From Lysobacteraceae bacterium (lineage in GTDB: Bacteria > Pseudomonadota > Gammaproteobacteria > Xanthomonadales > Rhodanobacteraceae): DNA of 47,032 nt. Made by a program: the position numbers and the translations under genes. Positions 45,241 through 47,032 of this stretch are shown here, in pieces. The stretch spans positions 1-47,032 of the forward strand of contig JAGWNA010000019.1 in assembly GCA_028871555.1 (NCBI GenBank), given 5' to 3'. Numbering within the stretch: the first letter of the stretch is position 1; every line of letters starts with the position of its first letter. Under the pieces are notes generated by a model, which was not told the DNA's origin, searched no databases, and saw nothing but the letters and a program-made list of their open reading frames with translations.

Positions 45241-46368
45241 TCACGCCGTCACGCGCGACCAGAACTGCTTCACGCCATCGACCCAGCCCTTCGCGCGCGG
45301 CGTGTGCTTGTCGGCATCGTTGCCGCTGAACGTGGCTTCCAGCGACTCGAGCAACTCACGCTGCTGCTTGGTCAGCCGCACAGGGGTTTCCACAACCACG
45401 CGGCAGATCAGATCCCCGGTGCGGCTGTTGCGCGCCGACTTGACGCCACGGCCGCGCAGGCGGAACTGGGTGCCGGTCTGCGTTTCGGCGGGGATGCTGA
45501 TCGGCACCTCGCCTTCCAGCGTCGGCACCGGCAGTTCGGCACCGAGCGCGGCCTGCGAGAAACGGATCGGCAATTCGCAGTACAGATCGTTGCCTTCGCG
45601 CTGGAAGATGGCATGTTCGCGGACATGCACTTCCACATACAGGTCGCCGGCCGGCATACCGACGGGGCCCGCCTCGCCCTGCCCACTGAGGCGGATGCGA
45701 TCGCCGTTGTCGACGCCCGGCGGAATCTGCACCGACAGCGTCCGGGTTTCTTCGATGCGACCCTCGCCGTGGCATTTCCGGCAGGGCTTTTCGATGGTGT
45801 GGCCGGTACCGCCACAATGCGGACAGGTCTGCTGGATCGAGAAGATGCCGTTCTGCATGCGCACCTGGCCATGGCCGTGGCAGGTCTTGCAGCGACTGAC
45901 CTTGCCGTCTTCGGAGCCACTGCCGTTGCAATGATGGCAGTTGACCTGGGTCGGTATGTCGATCTGCCGGCTGACGCCGAATACGGCTTCTTCCAGGTCC
46001 ATTTCCATGATGTAGCGCAGGTCGGCACCGCGTCGCGGACGACCGCGACCACCGCCGTTCCTGCCGAAGATGTCGCCGAAGATGTCGCCGAAGATGTCGC
46101 CGACATCACCAAAGCCGGCGCCGCCGCGACCGCCCATGCCGTGCTCGAACGCGGCATGACCATGCTGGTCGTACAGCGTGCGTTTCTGCGCATCGGCCAG
46201 CACTTCGTAGGCCTCCTTGGCCTCCTTGAATTTCTCCTGTGCGGCCGGGTCATCCGGGCAGCGGTCCGGATGGTACTTCATGGCCATCCGGCGAAAGGAC
46301 TTCTTCAGATCGGCTTCGCTGACATTGCGCTCGACCCCCAGCACTTCGTAGTAATCACGCTTGCTCAT
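45241..46368 (-). CDS. dnaJ: Chaperone protein DnaJ
   Basis: 375 residues, type I DnaJ. J-domain with HPD ([11 protein letters not shown]), Gly/Phe-rich linker, four zinc motifs [24 protein letters not shown] and CRKCHGEG, and the C-terminal substrate-binding domains. The linker contains a tandem GDIF repeat. It delivers substrates to DnaK and stimulates its ATPase. dnaK lies 137 bp upstream on the same strand with a hairpin between them. Confidence 0.97.
   Translation of the reverse strand: MSKRDYYEVLGVERNVSEADLKKSFRRMAMKYHPDRCPDDPAAQEKFKEAKEAYEVLADAQKRTLYDQHGHAAFEHGMGGRGGAGFGDVGDIFGDIFGDIFGRNGGGRGRPRRGADLRYIMEMDLEEAVFGVSRQIDIPTQVNCHHCNGSGSEDGKVSRCKTCHGHGQVRMQNGIFSIQQTCPHCGGTGHTIEKPCRKCHGEGRIEETRTLSVQIPPGVDNGDRIRLSGQGEAGPVGMPAGDLYVEVHVREHAIFQREGNDLYCELPIRFSQAALGAELPVPTLEGEVPISIPAETQTGTQFRLRGRGVKSARNSRTGDLICRVVVETPVRLTKQQRELLESLEATFSGNDADKHTPRAKGWVDGVKQFWSRVTA
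46064..46099. repeat. Three perfect 12-bp tandem units in dnaJ
   Basis: CCGAAGATGTCG occurs three times in a row, encoding [12 protein letters not shown] on the minus strand in the Gly/Phe linker. The number of units can change by slippage without frameshift. Confidence 0.9.
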
Positions 46369-46437
46369 TCATGCACCCATACTGCCAGTCCCGCCCCTGC
46401 ATGGAGCCCGTGGCTCCGCGTAGCGCATTACGACAAT

Positions 46438-46472
46438 CAGCCCGCGCCCGGAAAATTCCCGGCGCGGGCTGA
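46438..46472 (-). terminator. Hairpin between dnaK and dnaJ
   Basis: Perfect 11-bp outer stem CAGCCCGCGCC / GGCGCGGGCTG with a 4-bp inner stem GGAA/TTCC across one mismatch. It begins 33 bp after the dnaK stop. It lacks a T-run in the direction of transcription, so it probably attenuates or stabilises rather than fully ends the dnaK transcript, lowering dnaJ relative to dnaK. Confidence 0.6.
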
Positions 46473-46504
46473 TGAAATCTTTCCGTGCCGACAACGGCTG
46501 CCGA

Positions 46505-47032
46505 TTATTTCTTGTCGTCCTTCACTTCGGTGAACTCGGCATCGACCACATCGTCCGGCTGCGCCGACCCGCCCGCGGCGGCCTGCGGACCGGCATCGGC
46601 CGAGCCACCGCCCTGCGCCGCCGCATGCAAGGCCTGCGCGGCCTGTTCGAGCTTTTCGATCCTGGTCTCGATCGCCGCCTTGTCGTCGCCCGACATGACC
46701 TTTTCCAGGTCGGACAAGGCGCCTTCGATACTGCTCAGCTGATCGGCCGGCACCTTGCCGCCATGCTCCTTCAAGGCGCTGCGGGTGGCATGCACCAGCT
46801 GATCGGCCTTGTTGCGCGTGGCCACCAGTTCGTGGAACTTGCGGTCGTCTTCCTTGTTGGCTTCGGCATCGGCGACCATCCGCTGGATCTCCTCCTCGGA
46901 CAGGCCCGAGCCGGCCTTGATCTCGATCTTCTGCTCCTTGCCGGTCTTCTTGTCCTTGGCCGACACGTGCAGGATGCCGTTGGCGTCGATGTCGAAGGTG
47001 ACCTCGATCTGCGGCATGCCGCGCGGGGCGGC
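46505..47032 (-). CDS. dnaK: Chaperone protein DnaK, C-terminal part (partial)
   Basis: 175 residues to TAA at 46505; the rest lies beyond the window end. It covers the end of the substrate-binding beta domain ([20 protein letters not shown]) and the helical lid ([20 protein letters not shown]), ending in the family tail [16 protein letters not shown]. DnaK is the Hsp70 folding machine. Order dnaK-dnaJ is the usual heat-shock arrangement. Confidence 0.97.
   Translation of the reverse strand, partial: AAPRGMPQIEVTFDIDANGILHVSAKDKKTGKEQKIEIKAGSGLSEEEIQRMVADAEANKEDDRKFHELVATRNKADQLVHATRSALKEHGGKVPADQLSSIEGALSDLEKVMSGDDKAAIETRIEKLEQAAQALHAAAQGGGSADAGPQAAAGGSAQPDDVVDAEFTEVKDDKK

Noticed and set aside
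46438..46472. Classical rho-independent terminator after dnaK
   Set aside because: The hairpin is strong, but no T-run follows in the transcription direction; kept as an attenuating or stabilising hairpin.

Overview
The window looks like chromosome of a GC-rich gammaproteobacterium of the Xanthomonadales, most likely family Rhodanobacteraceae (Rhodanobacter, Dyella or Frateuria type). This is inferred from gene order (rpsA-ihfB-lapA-lapB-glycosyltransferase-capD-galU, and dnaK-dnaJ-dapB-carA-carB-greA, both familiar from Xanthomonas relatives), a class A beta-lactamase with a twin-arginine leader, a 'C-minus' ribosomal protein L36, and REP-type repeats. No database search was possible, so the assignment rests on recognised protein motifs.

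Layout. 1-5.1 kb: a lipoprotein 3-hydroxybutyrate-oligomer hydrolase diverges from an orphan LuxR-type response regulator, followed by an exported penicillin-acylase-family amidase. 5.1-7.3 kb (minus): a YfcG/YghU-like glutathione transferase, the C-terminal third of a cation P-type ATPase (decapitated pseudogene), and a small CDP-archaeol-synthase-like membrane enzyme. 7.6-10.9 kb (plus): a tightly overlapping MacA-MacB type efflux operon with the MacB ATPase and permease as separate genes. 11-16.1 kb: single metabolic and accessory genes (membrane protein, GNAT acetyltransferase, methyltransferase, exported amidohydrolase, class A beta-lactamase, AhpD-like protein). 16.3-20 kb (plus): patatin-like phospholipase, a frameshifted unknown remnant, a PIG3-type quinone oxidoreductase, a frameshifted pirin tail, and a metallo-beta-lactamase-fold hydrolase. 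20.1-21.3 kb: two genes of visibly lower GC (small unknown protein, SDR dehydrogenase) that look acquired, ended by a REP-like repeat.

21.6-31.7 kb (minus) is core: csaA coupled to an FAD amine oxidase, then an envelope block read in the order cmk, rpsA, ihfB, lapA, lapB, a WecA/MraY-like glycosyltransferase, a CapD/WbpM-like nucleotide-sugar dehydratase and galU. The last five overlap or nearly touch, joining LPS-level control (LapAB) with surface polysaccharide precursor synthesis. 31.7-35.6 kb (plus): acyl-CoA-binding protein, 2,4-dienoyl-CoA reductase, a LysR regulator and rpmJ with its own promoter and a bidirectional terminator shared with convergent greA.

35.6-47 kb (minus): greA, carB, carA, dapB, dnaJ and dnaK, interrupted by a plus-strand 2OG-Fe(II) oxygenase and by a 3-kb island (about 42.2-45.2 kb) between dapB and dnaJ. 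The island holds a DUF433/DUF5615 toxin-antitoxin pair, a gene fragment cut at both ends, a mobile-element-like junction, a Gly/Ala-rich 274-residue protein of unknown function, and a convergent three-gene minus-strand group of small membrane and zinc-ribbon proteins. It is the best place in the window to look for something undescribed, although nothing in it proves a new system.
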